Source: Palsa-1188 sp050010575 (GTDB lineage Bacteria > Bacillota > DSM-12270 > Thermacetogeniales > Thermacetogeniaceae). From it: a stretch of 27,275 nucleotides of DNA. The number at the start of each line of letters is the position of its first letter. Position 1 is the stretch's first letter. The DNA lies in NCBI GenBank assembly GCA_050010575.1, contig JBEKKU010000015.1, positions 1-27,275 of the forward strand, in the 5' to 3' direction. The notes beneath the pieces are model-generated. The model did no database searches. It saw only the letters and a program-made list of their open reading frames with translations, and was not told the origin of the DNA. Made by a program: the position numbers and the translations under genes. Positions 14,805-22,705 of this stretch are shown piece after piece.

Positions 14805-14880
14805 AATTTTGACCTCCTATTAGTTTTTATTTTTTATACGTTAAAGCTCTTCCTTTCTGCCAATAAGCCTGACTTGACTA

Positions 14881-14976
14881 ATTACATGGCATCACCTCAC
14901 TAACTTTGTATAAAACATTAAAGCACCACGATCTTCCAAGATTCCTATGCGTTCATTGCATGGCACCACCTCACTA
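14881..14976 (-). repeat. Two 22-base repeats, each with a Shine-Dalgarno site and a start codon, before the 202-aa gene
   Basis: TAGTGAGGTGRTGCCATGYAAT (20-22 bases, minus strand) occurs at 14955-14976 and again at 14881-14902. Each copy puts GAGGTG about six bases before an ATG. The first ATG is followed by CAA-TGA and the second directly by TAA. They may be minimal upstream reading frames in the leader of the peptide operon, or a regulator's direct repeats (74 bases apart). The rest of 14805-15067 is AT-rich with no other recognised feature. Confidence 0.5.
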
Positions 14977-15067
14977 GTCAAATGCTTATATTTGTATTTC
15001 ATCTTTCATGCATAATGTATCAAATCCGCTTAATTTCAGCACTGTGCCAAGATACAGTCAAAGCGCG

Positions 15068-15108
15068 AAAAAAAGTACAGTCTTGTTCAGGCGTACGACT
15101 GTACTTTT
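15068..15108 (-). terminator. Strong intrinsic terminator downstream of the deacetylase gene
   Basis: AAAAGTACAGTC and GACTGTACTTTT form a 12-bp stem with a 14-base loop. On the minus strand it is followed by seven T, so it should stop transcripts coming from the deacetylase about 195 bases upstream. It also insulates the peptide operon. On the plus strand the T-run is only four long. Confidence 0.75.
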
Positions 15109-15270
15109 GGGCAGTATACACGAGTTAATGATAGGTTGCAGATCGTTTTTCGATAGGTATTGCGCAGACCAAATTAATTTCGATATTAATTTCGATGGGA
15201 GTGGTTCATTTTTGTATCCGCTGACACAGGAGGGGATGTGGTTCTACCTAGGTGATCGCCTTGGGAACCA

Positions 15271-15483
15271 GCGACCAAACCGCTTCCTGACATCAATTCC
15301 GTCTTAGGACGGCAGTCCCCGGACCTTCTTGGCAAAGTCGTCTATGCCCAGGCCTCTCTGGATATTGAGGCGTTTGATCAGGTAAGGGTCATCGCCTGTA
15401 TGGTAAATTCCGCCCGGCACCATTAACACGGCATACTTGTAGTAGTGTCTGGCGATGTCGATAACTTGCTGGTTGTAGTCTCC
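15271..15483. repeat. Direct repeat, copy 2, within and beside the intact deacetylase gene
   Basis: This is the partner of 9389-9600. Here the deacetylase part is the genuine end of the intact gene, while the first 20-30 bases are a remnant of the ABC gene end: a shifted reading gives ALGTSDQTAS-stop against ANLGDQTAS-stop. Weaker similarity to the ABC gene may begin near 15240. Confidence 0.88.
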
Positions 15484-16092
15484 GATCGGGTAGGCCAGAG
15501 CATCCACCTTGCTTCCCGTGATCGCCTCGATCTCCTTCTGCGATTCAGCCAGCTCGTAATCCTGCAACTTGGCGGACAACCTGGTCAGATAGGGATGGCT
15601 GACAGTGTGGCTCTGGAAACTGACTAGGTCCTGCATTTGCCTGATCTCATCTTTGTTTAGATAGCCGGGCTTACCGATCAAACCGGATATGAGAAAGATC
15701 GTGGCCTTAAAACTGTATTTTTTCAGGATCAGATAGGCGTTGGTGTAGTTATCCGCATAACCGTCGTCAAAGGTGATGATCACCGGCTTGGTATACCGGT
15801 CGGACTGCTCGATCTCATCAAGGGGGATCACCGTATAGCCGTTGTTCTTCAAATAATTCATCTGTTTGTCAAATTCCTTGGGGGATACAAACATTGATGG
15901 GTACGGACCATAAAGGTGGTCATCAATTAAATGATAATACAGGATCGGAACAGCGATACCTGTGGCCGGCATGGTCTGCTCAGGTTTGACCGGCCCGGGC
16001 GTCTCCGTTGGCTTCTGCCCCCGCAGGCATCCCCAAGAGCCGGCTAATATCAGCGCTAGAATAAGCAAAAGAAAGGCAACTCTTTTTACCAT
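15304..16092 (-). CDS. Membrane-anchored polysaccharide deacetylase (NodB domain)
   Basis: The protein has 262 residues. An N-terminal hydrophobic segment (about 4-21) ends in Gly-Ser-Trp-Gly-Cys, a weak lipobox, so the enzyme is probably held at the membrane. A Pro/Thr linker follows, then the NodB carbohydrate-esterase-4 domain. Motif 1 is TFDDGYADN (Asp109, Asp110). Motif 2 is SHTVSHPYL (His162, His166). These supply the catalytic base and metal ligands. Motif 3 is present around ALAYPIGDYN. The family removes acetyl groups from N-acetylated sugars in peptidoglycan or exopolysaccharide. The ATG at 16092 is preceded by AAGAGG; longer in-frame starts to 16212 lack a good site. Its 3' end is duplicated at 9421-9600. 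Confidence 0.9.
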   Translation of the reverse strand: MVKRVAFLLLILALILAGSWGCLRGQKPTETPGPVKPEQTMPATGIAVPILYYHLIDDHLYGPYPSMFVSPKEFDKQMNYLKNNGYTVIPLDEIEQSDRYTKPVIITFDDGYADNYTNAYLILKKYSFKATIFLISGLIGKPGYLNKDEIRQMQDLVSFQSHTVSHPYLTRLSAKLQDYELAESQKEIEAITGSKVDALAYPIGDYNQQVIDIARHYYKYAVLMVPGGIYHTGDDPYLIKRLNIQRGLGIDDFAKKVRGLPS

Positions 16093-16229
16093 GCTCTGCA
16101 TCCTCTTAACCAACTGGGCGAGCCGAAAGGACCATGCTCCCTCTTTATTGTTTATACCCATTATAGCTGCAATTATCAACCATCTATTTGACCGGATCAT
16201 TAAATAGTCCAACCAGCGCCTCGCTTTTC

Positions 16230-17228
16230 CTACTTCTTGATCACATCCGTCAGGGCCTCAGCAAAACAACGTGACGCTACCAGCACCTCGTCCAGAGTGT
16301 TTTTCTCGCTCCCCACCTCCACCAGGATGGCATGCGGGAATACGTGCTGGTTATAGCGGCCTTCCATCAGCAGCACCTTCTTCAGAACGCCCGGGTACCG
16401 CTCCTGGAGACGATGCGCCACCTCCTGGGCAAAGGCATAGTTCTCCCGCCAATTGGGATCCGGCAGGCCACGCTGACCGTTCCCCACCACGATCATGACC
16501 CGGGCGGAATCCTCATTGCCTACGCGCACGGTCTCCTTGAATGGCAGGCCGGCATCCCGGTGCACATCGAGCAGGGCTTGCAGTTCCTTGTTCTGCTGCA
16601 CCAGCTTTTTGGCGGTCGGCTCAGACTTGATATAGGACGTAGGAAAGTCGGGGTAATCGTGAATGGTCAGGTCGTGCACCGCCCGGATCCCCGTCTCTGC
16701 CAATACCTTCACCATCTCGTTTCCCGCCAGACTAACCCCCCCGTTCTGGCCTTCGACCTTTGCCTGGCCCTGATAAGGGATGTAGGTCTCAGCGTTGTGG
16801 GTGTGATAGATAGCGACCAAGACCGGTTTCTGGGAAAGATCCGGCAGTTGGCTGGCCAGCCCGGCGGTGTCCAATGGATGCTCCACCCCAGTTCCCAAGG
16901 CGGCGACATTCGGGGCGATCACCACCTCCTCAGATTCCATGGATGCCGGCAGTCCATGCTCAAGGATACCCGGCAAGTAGTTCGGGTCGATCCCTGTAAG
17001 GCTAATCATGGCCAGGTTCAGTACCGGACGGATATTCTCACTGTCAGTGACCGTATCCGGCAGTTCCCAGGACAGACAACTGCGAAAAGAGACGTTCTGC
17101 CAGATATTCTCCCAGGAAATAAAGCGCAGGCCAAACTGGATCGCTCCTATAAGCAGCAACATCAATACCAGCACCGACATCGACGGCAAAACCGCCACCT
17201 GTCGCTGCCCAGCCATGCGCTCCGGCAT
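16230..17228 (-). CDS. spoIIP: Stage II sporulation protein P
   Basis: The protein has 332 residues. One membrane segment (about 15-34) is followed by an external catalytic domain recognisable as SpoIIP: LVAIYHTHNAETYIP with His142 and His144, LLDVHRDAGLPFKE, RVMIVVGN and HAILVEVGSEKNTLDE. In the SpoIID-SpoIIM-SpoIIP complex this enzyme acts as amidase and endopeptidase on septal peptidoglycan during forespore engulfment. AGGAGGGAG lies 7 bases before the ATG at 17228, which decides the start against an upstream ATG at 17264. The gene marks the organism as an endospore former. spoIIP often follows gpr, but here its neighbours are a deacetylase and a small unknown gene. Expression is probably driven by the mother-cell sigma factor; no promoter was confirmed. 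Confidence 0.93.
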   Translation of the reverse strand: MPERMAGQRQVAVLPSMSVLVLMLLLIGAIQFGLRFISWENIWQNVSFRSCLSWELPDTVTDSENIRPVLNLAMISLTGIDPNYLPGILEHGLPASMESEEVVIAPNVAALGTGVEHPLDTAGLASQLPDLSQKPVLVAIYHTHNAETYIPYQGQAKVEGQNGGVSLAGNEMVKVLAETGIRAVHDLTIHDYPDFPTSYIKSEPTAKKLVQQNKELQALLDVHRDAGLPFKETVRVGNEDSARVMIVVGNGQRGLPDPNWRENYAFAQEVAHRLQERYPGVLKKVLLMEGRYNQHVFPHAILVEVGSEKNTLDEVLVASRCFAEALTDVIKK

Positions 17229-17376
17229 CGTATCTCCCTCCTGTCCACCTTTCTGCCAGATCATTCTATTCCCGTTGGTGCTAATTTACGCTAAATATCG
17301 GCGGTTATTATGCGGAATGCGGAATCTTAAATCCATCAAGGAATCAGCAAAGATAACCGGGGATTTTGTCAATATT

Positions 17377-17403
17377 AAAAAACTACTGGAAACTTTCCAG
17401 TAG
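17377..17403 (-). terminator. Intrinsic terminator of the 144-aa gene
   Basis: On the minus strand CTACTGGAA pairs with TTCCAGTAG (9 bp, 3-base loop), followed by six T. It lies 50 bases after the stop at 17455. Nothing else is recognised in 17229-17454. Confidence 0.85.
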
Positions 17404-17454
17404 CTCTGTTTGCAGTGTTATTCGATGTCTACCAGGAAAGAAATTATGATCTGG

Positions 17455-17889
17455 TTATGACATATAAGGTGGCACTGTCTGGGGATACTGCGTGAATCGC
17501 GGATCGATGCCGGTGAAGCCAAGCTGTGGCCTCATGCCTTGGATGGCGTTTGTAACCTCATTAATACGATTATGGGCCGTGTTCAAAATAAATAAAACCG
17601 TGTCCATCTTTTGCGCGATGCCACTGCTCACGAATTGTGTGGATTGAACTATTTGGCCGGACATGCCTCTCAAAGTCTGAGCCGTTGCCAGAGCCCTCTG
17701 GGTGTTTCCCGAGGTGATCGACTGGATCAGGTCATCACAGGCGGGAATCATGTTTTGGGAAATGGCCGTGACTCTTGCCACCTCGCCGATCATCATTTGC
17801 CCATGCTGGAAAGCCTGCTGCATAAGGGGATGGACGTGTTGCTGCATCTGCATAGCCTGTTGAATAAAAGGATTGACCTGCTGCTGCAC
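17455..17889 (-). CDS. Uncharacterised Gln/Met-rich helical protein, 144 aa
   Basis: I do not recognise this protein. It has no signal peptide or membrane segment. The N-terminal 35 residues are rich in Gln, Met and His (QQAMQMQQHVHPLMQQAFQH). The middle is predicted helical with heptad-like hydrophobics. The C-terminus is Pro/Gly/Tyr-rich (GFTGIDPRFTQYPQTVPPYM). That composition recalls small coat or coat-associated proteins of spore formers, which is only a suggestion. The start is GTG at 17889 with a GGGGGG tract about 11 bases upstream. A good terminator follows the gene, so it may be a single-gene unit between spoIIP and the MacAB-like operon. Confidence 0.7.
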   Translation of the reverse strand: MQQQVNPFIQQAMQMQQHVHPLMQQAFQHGQMMIGEVARVTAISQNMIPACDDLIQSITSGNTQRALATAQTLRGMSGQIVQSTQFVSSGIAQKMDTVLFILNTAHNRINEVTNAIQGMRPQLGFTGIDPRFTQYPQTVPPYMS

Positions 17890-17980
17890 CGTTTTTAACC
17901 CCCCTAGATTAGATTTTATAATTAGTATCCCTTTTTTAGCTCAATCTATTTATCCGATAGTGATTATTGTGTTTGGACAT

Positions 17981-19159
17981 TTAAGACGCAGGCTTGACCC
18001 TGGTGTTTTCGGCGAGGTCCTGGCTGCCGTCCCGGATAACGACATCCCCATCCGACAAGCCTTTGGTCACCTCATAATTCTTCTGGTCGCCAATACCGAT
18101 GCTGACGTTCTGAAGATGTACGCGGCCCTTCACCACTGTCATGACCTCCTTCTGACCGGCGGCAGTGGTACGCACCGATTCAGTAGGCACCAACAGGGCG
18201 TTCTGGCGGCTGTCGGTCTGAATGGCCACCCGCACCTCGAAGCCTGGCTTAAGCTGCTGCGGCTGCGGCAGGGTGATGATCACCGGCACCCGGCGCTGGA
18301 CTATTCCCAGGGCCGACTGCTCCTCCTCGGCCTGCGGATAGATCTGTTTGACCGTTCCGGTAAGGGTGTTCTGACCGAGTACCGGAGCGGTGATCGCCGC
18401 TGTCTGCCCCACCCTGACATCGGCCATATCGTCACTCAGAATATCCGCCCTGATCTCCAGCTGGCCCGCGCCCGTAGACTGGCTGCCGGCGACGCTGACG
18501 AGGGGCGTGCCCGGCAGCACCACCTGCTGCTCCTTGACGGGCAGACTGAGGATGATACCGTCAACCGGGCTGGTTACCACCAATTTATCCTCTTCGGCTT
18601 GTAGCTTATCCAGCGTCTGCTGCAGGCCGCTCACCTGCACCTGAGCCGACTCCAGATTGGCAGTCTGCTGGGCCACGGTCTGCTGGGCGGTATCCATATC
18701 CAGGCGCGCCTTGTCGAGATCAGATTGGGAGGCCGCTCCCGCTTCGAACAGTTGGTTTGTACGGTCAAAGCTGTCTTTGCTATTGGCAAGCTGCAGGCGG
18801 GCGCTGGCCAGGGCCGCCTCAGCCTCAGGAACTGATGCTGCCGCCTGAGAAAGTTGGGTGTCTGTCTCACTGATCTGCACAGATAGGTCCAGGTTCTCCA
18901 TGGTGAGCAGGGTCTCCCCCCGCTTCACCGGATCGCCGACCTTTACCGGTACCTGTATCACCCTGGCGTTCTGGGCGGCATCGATATCATAGCTGGTAGC
19001 CGGCTGGACATAACCGGCATCCTCAACTGTCTTGACGATGTTTCCCCGCTGCACCGGCGTTGTCGCCACCTGCGTGCCGCCGTTGATCAACGACCAGGCT
19101 GCGGCAAATACCAAGACCAGCACCGCTGCTCCGATGTAAACCAATCTCTTGTTTTTCAT
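17981..19159 (-). CDS. MacA/YknX-like membrane-fusion protein
   Basis: This 392-residue adaptor has one N-terminal membrane anchor (about 5-25, LVYIGAAVLVLVFAAAWSLI). The first lipoyl half is NARVIQVPVKVGDPVKRGETL. A long coiled-coil hairpin follows, with LFEAGAASQSDLDKA at its turn region. The second lipoyl half (VTSPVDGIILSLPVKEQQVVLPG), a beta-barrel and a membrane-proximal domain (LLVPTESVRTTAAGQKEVMT) complete it. It is the third gene of an ATPase-permease-adaptor operon, 107 bases after the permease stop, with GGGAG before the ATG. Such adaptors couple MacB- or YknYZ-type ATPases to export of peptides, lipids or toxins. The substrate is unknown. Confidence 0.9.
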   Translation of the reverse strand: MKNKRLVYIGAAVLVLVFAAAWSLINGGTQVATTPVQRGNIVKTVEDAGYVQPATSYDIDAAQNARVIQVPVKVGDPVKRGETLLTMENLDLSVQISETDTQLSQAAASVPEAEAALASARLQLANSKDSFDRTNQLFEAGAASQSDLDKARLDMDTAQQTVAQQTANLESAQVQVSGLQQTLDKLQAEEDKLVVTSPVDGIILSLPVKEQQVVLPGTPLVSVAGSQSTGAGQLEIRADILSDDMADVRVGQTAAITAPVLGQNTLTGTVKQIYPQAEEEQSALGIVQRRVPVIITLPQPQQLKPGFEVRVAIQTDSRQNALLVPTESVRTTAAGQKEVMTVVKGRVHLQNVSIGIGDQKNYEVTKGLSDGDVVIRDGSQDLAENTRVKPAS

Positions 19160-19266
19160 CGCTTCTCACTCCCACTCTAGTACTGGCACGAACCGTCTCT
19201 TTGGATCTGGGCCGCAAAAAGGACCGTCCCTTTGCCACTCCCTCTTTATCCGATCGCTACTCCGCT

Positions 19267-21651
19267 TCAGTCTCTGGTCTTGAGTACCTCCACTATATCC
19301 AGGGCGGCCACGCTTCTGACAGCCAGCCGGTGGGCCACTATTACAAACAGAATGCCCCCGAGAGCGGCCAATACATATGTCAACGGATAGATCACCGCCT
19401 GAAAGGTGAACATGTCGGTGCTGGCCTTCTGGATGTAGGACACCGATAGCAGGCGTCCGAAGGGCAGGCCGAGAGCAATCCCCACCAGCGTCTGCAATAG
19501 ATTCTCCTTTAACAGCAGGGATGAGATCTCCTGGGCGGTAAAACCGATCACCCGCAGCGAGGCCAGTTCCCTCCTGCGCTCGGCAAAGCTGATCACCGAG
19601 GCGTTGTAGATGATGGCAAAGCCCAACACGAGCGAAAAGGATAGGAGAATGAATACCGAGTAGAAGACGTATCCCAGTTCGTTGCTATAATCCTGTTGCT
19701 GTTTCTGGCGGCTGACGATGGAAGAGACGTTGGTCATGGCGCCCAATGCCGCCTCTATCCCCGCAGTCTGTCCGGGGTCCACCTTCAGCATCGCCCCGGA
19801 GACCAGTCCGCTCTCCTGCAGCATCTGGTTTACCAGGCCAAGAGTGGCAAAGGACTCGCTTCCGATCATCTGTTTGCTGATTCCGAGGATGGTCACGCTG
19901 TTCAGGTGCGGCGGCCCCAGGCCGAGGACGGTCTCCACCTGCACCTCGTCCCCCACTCTGGTACCCAGCTTGTTAGCGGTATGGGCATCAATTACCAGAC
20001 CGTCCGGCGGCAGCGACAGCAGTCGCCGGTCCGGGCTGAAGATCCTCTGCATGGACCCCTGTAGCGGCAGGCCCAGGATCAGAGCGTCCTCGATGCGGCC
20101 GGCCCAATGGATCTTCACCGGCAGGTCGAACACCGGCTCCGCCCTGTTTACCCCGCTGATGCGCGTGATGTTGAGCAATTCGGCCTCCTTTACCGGCCTG
20201 GCAAAGGAGATCAGATAGTCGTAGTTCATATCCTTGTTGAACTGCTGGGAAAACATGTAGTCGACGGTATCCCTGACAAAGAAGGAGACCACGATCATGC
20301 CCACGGCAAAAACGATCCCCAGCATGGTGACCGCCGAGCGTACCCGGTTGCGGTTGATGGAGCGCAGGGTCAGCTTCCAGGTGGTATCCAACCTGCGCCA
20401 CAGCCAGGGCCAGGCCTCTAAAGCGATCTGGCCGCCACCCCTGGGAGGCTCCGGATGAAAGGACTCGGCCGGCTTAATGGCGGCCACGCCCCAGGCCGCC
20501 CACAGGCCGGCAGCAGTAGCCACCACCGTGCTCAACATGATTCCGTTGACGATGCTGGCGCCATAGAAGCCCCCGATCGCCTGGGGCAGGTTAAAAAACT
20601 GGGCGTAGATGCTGGAGATGCTCGCTGCGAAAAAGATCCCCAGCACAATGCCGGCGCCGGCGCCTAAAATGCCCATCAGCAAGGCATAGCTGGCGTAGTG
20701 CAGCATGATCTGCAGATCGCCGTAGCCCATCGCCTTCATGATCCCGATCTGTGAACGCTGGCCCTTGATCATCCTGCCGATCATCACGAACTGGATCAGG
20801 GCGGCTATCCCTAAAAAGATAGCCGGGAGAAAGGTGGCCATCGCCTTGATGCCATCGATCTTGGCCTGCAGCACGGCGTGGCTCAACTGCTGCTTGCGGG
20901 GGTAGCTGGCCAGGTTGCCATAGGGTTCCAGGATAGACTCGGCCTGCGCGGCAATCTGCCGCTCATCTGCGCCCGGCGCCAGCCTGACGACTACCTGGTC
21001 GATCTGCCCGGGCAGGTTCAGGATCTCCTGGGCCTGGTTGTGGGGGATCATAAATATGCCAAAGTCTTGGGGTTCCGGGAGCAGGCTAGCCGCGTCCTTC
21101 ATCGGATAGACAAACTCGGGGCTGGTGGCGGTCCCCACCACGGTCAGGGGCACCTTCCGGCCGCCGGCGACAATGTTCACGGTGTCTCCGGGCGCCAGGT
21201 GATTGGCGGCGGCGTACTCGGGGTCCAGCAGCACTTCTATCCGCCCGCCCTGGGGGTATTTGTCGAACAGGCGCCCGCTCAGAACCGTCAACTGGTTGAC
21301 CTGTCCGTCCATGGGCAAGGGAAAACTGGTCAGGCGGGCATCCGCCCGCGACCCGTCATCTTTGATCACCGGCACATCCTGCTGGATGCGCCCGGTGGCT
21401 GCGATCACGCCCGGCAGTGCGGCGATCTGCCTGGTAATCTCCTCGGGCGCCTTGATCGCTTGAAAGTAATAGTCAGCAAAGTTGTCCTGCCGGTAAAAAT
21501 CCTTCTGCGCCCGGTCAAGATTGGCATAGGCGGTAGTCATGGCGATGTAGAGAGCGATACCGACAGCCACCACGGCGGCTACCGCCAGAAACTGCCCCCT
21601 GGTGCTGATGATGTTCCGCCACAGCTTCCTGGTCAGGACGCCCATCACCAT
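19267..21651 (-). CDS. MacB/FtsX-type ABC transporter permease with two FtsX domains
   Basis: The protein has 794 residues. A first membrane helix (about 16-38, FLAVAAVVAVGIALYIAMTT) is followed by a large extracytoplasmic MacB-like domain (about 45-250) and an FtsX module of three helices (about 260-380). A second, repeated half follows: helix VTMLGIVFAVGMIVVSFFV near 440, an external domain, and a C-terminal three-helix FtsX module (about 670-785, ending HRLAVRSVAALDIVEVLKTR). Mechanotransmission-type permeases of this kind work with an ATPase and adaptor to move substrates outside the membrane without a central channel. The gene overlaps the ATPase gene by 7 bases; AAGGA lies just before the chosen ATG, and an ATG two codons later is also possible. 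Confidence 0.9.
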   Translation of the reverse strand: MVMGVLTRKLWRNIISTRGQFLAVAAVVAVGIALYIAMTTAYANLDRAQKDFYRQDNFADYYFQAIKAPEEITRQIAALPGVIAATGRIQQDVPVIKDDGSRADARLTSFPLPMDGQVNQLTVLSGRLFDKYPQGGRIEVLLDPEYAAANHLAPGDTVNIVAGGRKVPLTVVGTATSPEFVYPMKDAASLLPEPQDFGIFMIPHNQAQEILNLPGQIDQVVVRLAPGADERQIAAQAESILEPYGNLASYPRKQQLSHAVLQAKIDGIKAMATFLPAIFLGIAALIQFVMIGRMIKGQRSQIGIMKAMGYGDLQIMLHYASYALLMGILGAGAGIVLGIFFAASISSIYAQFFNLPQAIGGFYGASIVNGIMLSTVVATAAGLWAAWGVAAIKPAESFHPEPPRGGGQIALEAWPWLWRRLDTTWKLTLRSINRNRVRSAVTMLGIVFAVGMIVVSFFVRDTVDYMFSQQFNKDMNYDYLISFARPVKEAELLNITRISGVNRAEPVFDLPVKIHWAGRIEDALILGLPLQGSMQRIFSPDRRLLSLPPDGLVIDAHTANKLGTRVGDEVQVETVLGLGPPHLNSVTILGISKQMIGSESFATLGLVNQMLQESGLVSGAMLKVDPGQTAGIEAALGAMTNVSSIVSRQKQQQDYSNELGYVFYSVFILLSFSLVLGFAIIYNASVISFAERRRELASLRVIGFTAQEISSLLLKENLLQTLVGIALGLPFGRLLSVSYIQKASTDMFTFQAVIYPLTYVLAALGGILFVIVAHRLAVRSVAALDIVEVLKTRD

Positions 21652-22352
21652 TCGATCCTTTCCGCCGGCGCCGGAGACTCGTTCCCGGCGACCTCCACCA
21701 CACTGCCGCTGCTCATGCGCACCACGCGGTTAGCCATGGCAGCGATGGGAGCGTTATGAGTGACGATCACCACGGTACGGCCCCACTTCCGGTTGATGTT
21801 GGCCAGCAGTTCCAGAATCAGCCTGCCGGTCAGGAAATCCAGGGAACCGGTGGGTTCGTCACAGAGCAGCAGGCGGGGGTTTTTGACCACCGCCCGGGCG
21901 ATCGACACCCGCTGCTGCTCACCGCCGCTCATCTGTGAGGGGAAGTGGTCGATACGGTCAGCCATGCCCACCTCGGTGAGCACCTCGACGGCGGAGAGCG
22001 GGTGCTCTACCAGGTCAGCCGCCAGTTCCACGTTCTCCCTGGCAGTAAGGTCGGTGATCAGGTTGAAGAACTGAAAGACGAACCCCACGTCGTTGCGGCG
22101 GTAGCGGGTGAGCTGGGCCTCGCTGGCCCGGCTGAGATCCTGGCCGTTGAAGTAAACCTGGCCGCTGGTCGGCAGGTCCATGCCCCCCATGATGTTCAGC
22201 AGGGTGCTCTTGCCGGAGCCGCTCGGGCCGAGGATCACCAGCAGTTCACCCGACATGATCTCCAGCGAGGTGGCCTTCAGGGCCTCGACGGTCACCTCAC
22301 CCATGATGTAGGTTTTAGTTACCTGGTTCAGACGCATCAACGAAGTGTCCAT
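21645..22352 (-). CDS. MacB/LolD-type ABC transporter ATP-binding protein
   Basis: The 235-residue ATPase has all motifs intact: Walker A GPSGSGKST (about 42-50), Q-loop VFQFFNL, signature MSGGEQQRV, Walker B LLLCDEPTG with the catalytic Glu, and H-loop VIVTHNAP. The conserved DEPTGSLD ending is typical of the MacB/LolD/YknY group. The gene is first in an operon with the permease (overlap) and adaptor. The start ATG at 22352 is preceded by AAGG about 10 bases away. A good promoter lies at 22470-22497, and the 110-base leader contains a repeated palindrome. Confidence 0.93.
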   Translation of the reverse strand: MDTSLMRLNQVTKTYIMGEVTVEALKATSLEIMSGELLVILGPSGSGKSTLLNIMGGMDLPTSGQVYFNGQDLSRASEAQLTRYRRNDVGFVFQFFNLITDLTARENVELAADLVEHPLSAVEVLTEVGMADRIDHFPSQMSGGEQQRVSIARAVVKNPRLLLCDEPTGSLDFLTGRLILELLANINRKWGRTVVIVTHNAPIAAMANRVVRMSSGSVVEVAGNESPAPAERIEW

Positions 22353-22385
22353 GGGCAGGTACCTTACCTTTCTTCCTTAAAGATC

Positions 22386-22421
22386 AGCGCTAGCGCTTCC
22401 TTAAGATGGTGAACGCTAGCG
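22386..22421. promoter_or_regulatory. Tandem imperfect repeat with CGCTAGCG palindromes in the MacAB-like operon leader
   Basis: AGCGCTAGCGCT (22386-22397, a perfect 12-base palindrome) and CGCTAGCG (22414-22421) have centres 26 bases apart. Each is followed on the minus strand by a TCTT-AAGGAAG-like stretch, so a unit of about 26 bases seems to have been duplicated. The position, 40-70 bases after the predicted transcription start, suits an operator or a leader hairpin. Confidence 0.4.
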
Positions 22422-22469
22422 AACATCAGGCAGGGCGGTATCGGTACGGCGCGGCTTCGCCTCAGGCTC

Positions 22470-22497
22470 ATTATATATCTTGTTTGTTTAAGTGTAA
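22470..22497 (-). promoter_or_regulatory. Sigma-A-type promoter of the MacAB-like operon
   Basis: On the minus strand TTACAC (22492-22497) is followed after 16 bases by a perfect TATAAT (22470-22475). The predicted start is near 22463, about 110 bases before the ATPase gene. Confidence 0.6.
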
Positions 22498-22600
22498 TTA
22501 AATGTTTATGTATATCTATATATAATGGACTTATACTGCGGCGCGAGTCCTGGAACCAAGGGATTCCGGAGATCGGCAATTTTCGCCAGCTCACGCAGAT

Positions 22601-22636
22601 AAAACAAACCCAGGAATCATTTTAGATCCTGGGTTT
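22601..22636 (-). terminator. Intrinsic terminator of the CHB_HEX_C/copper-amine-oxidase-N gene
   Basis: On the minus strand AAACCCAGGA pairs with TCCTGGGTTT (10 bp), followed by GTTTTATC, about 70 bases after the stop at 22706. Outside it, AGCTCACG (22588-22595) can pair with CGTGAGCT (22652-22659) to make a longer stem. The remainder of 22353-22705 holds the promoter and repeats listed separately. Confidence 0.75.
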
Positions 22637-22705
22637 GCAGGCAAGCAAGGCTCGTGAGCTAAGGCAACATCATTCTCTGGTGCAATCCAGGGCTAGGACC
22701 GGCGT

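Noticed and set aside
9601..15270. Integrase-mediated genomic island or complete insertion sequence
   Set aside because: No integrase gene, tRNA gene, terminal inverted repeats or clear target-site duplication is visible. The flanking repeats are gene-end duplications.
15008..15307. 99-codon plus-strand frame before the deacetylase
   Set aside because: It runs through a strong terminator hairpin and the ABC remnant, resembles no family and has no ribosome binding site.
22364..22594. 76-codon minus-strand frame before the MacAB-like ATPase gene
   Set aside because: It spans the promoter and duplicated palindrome and has no coding character.
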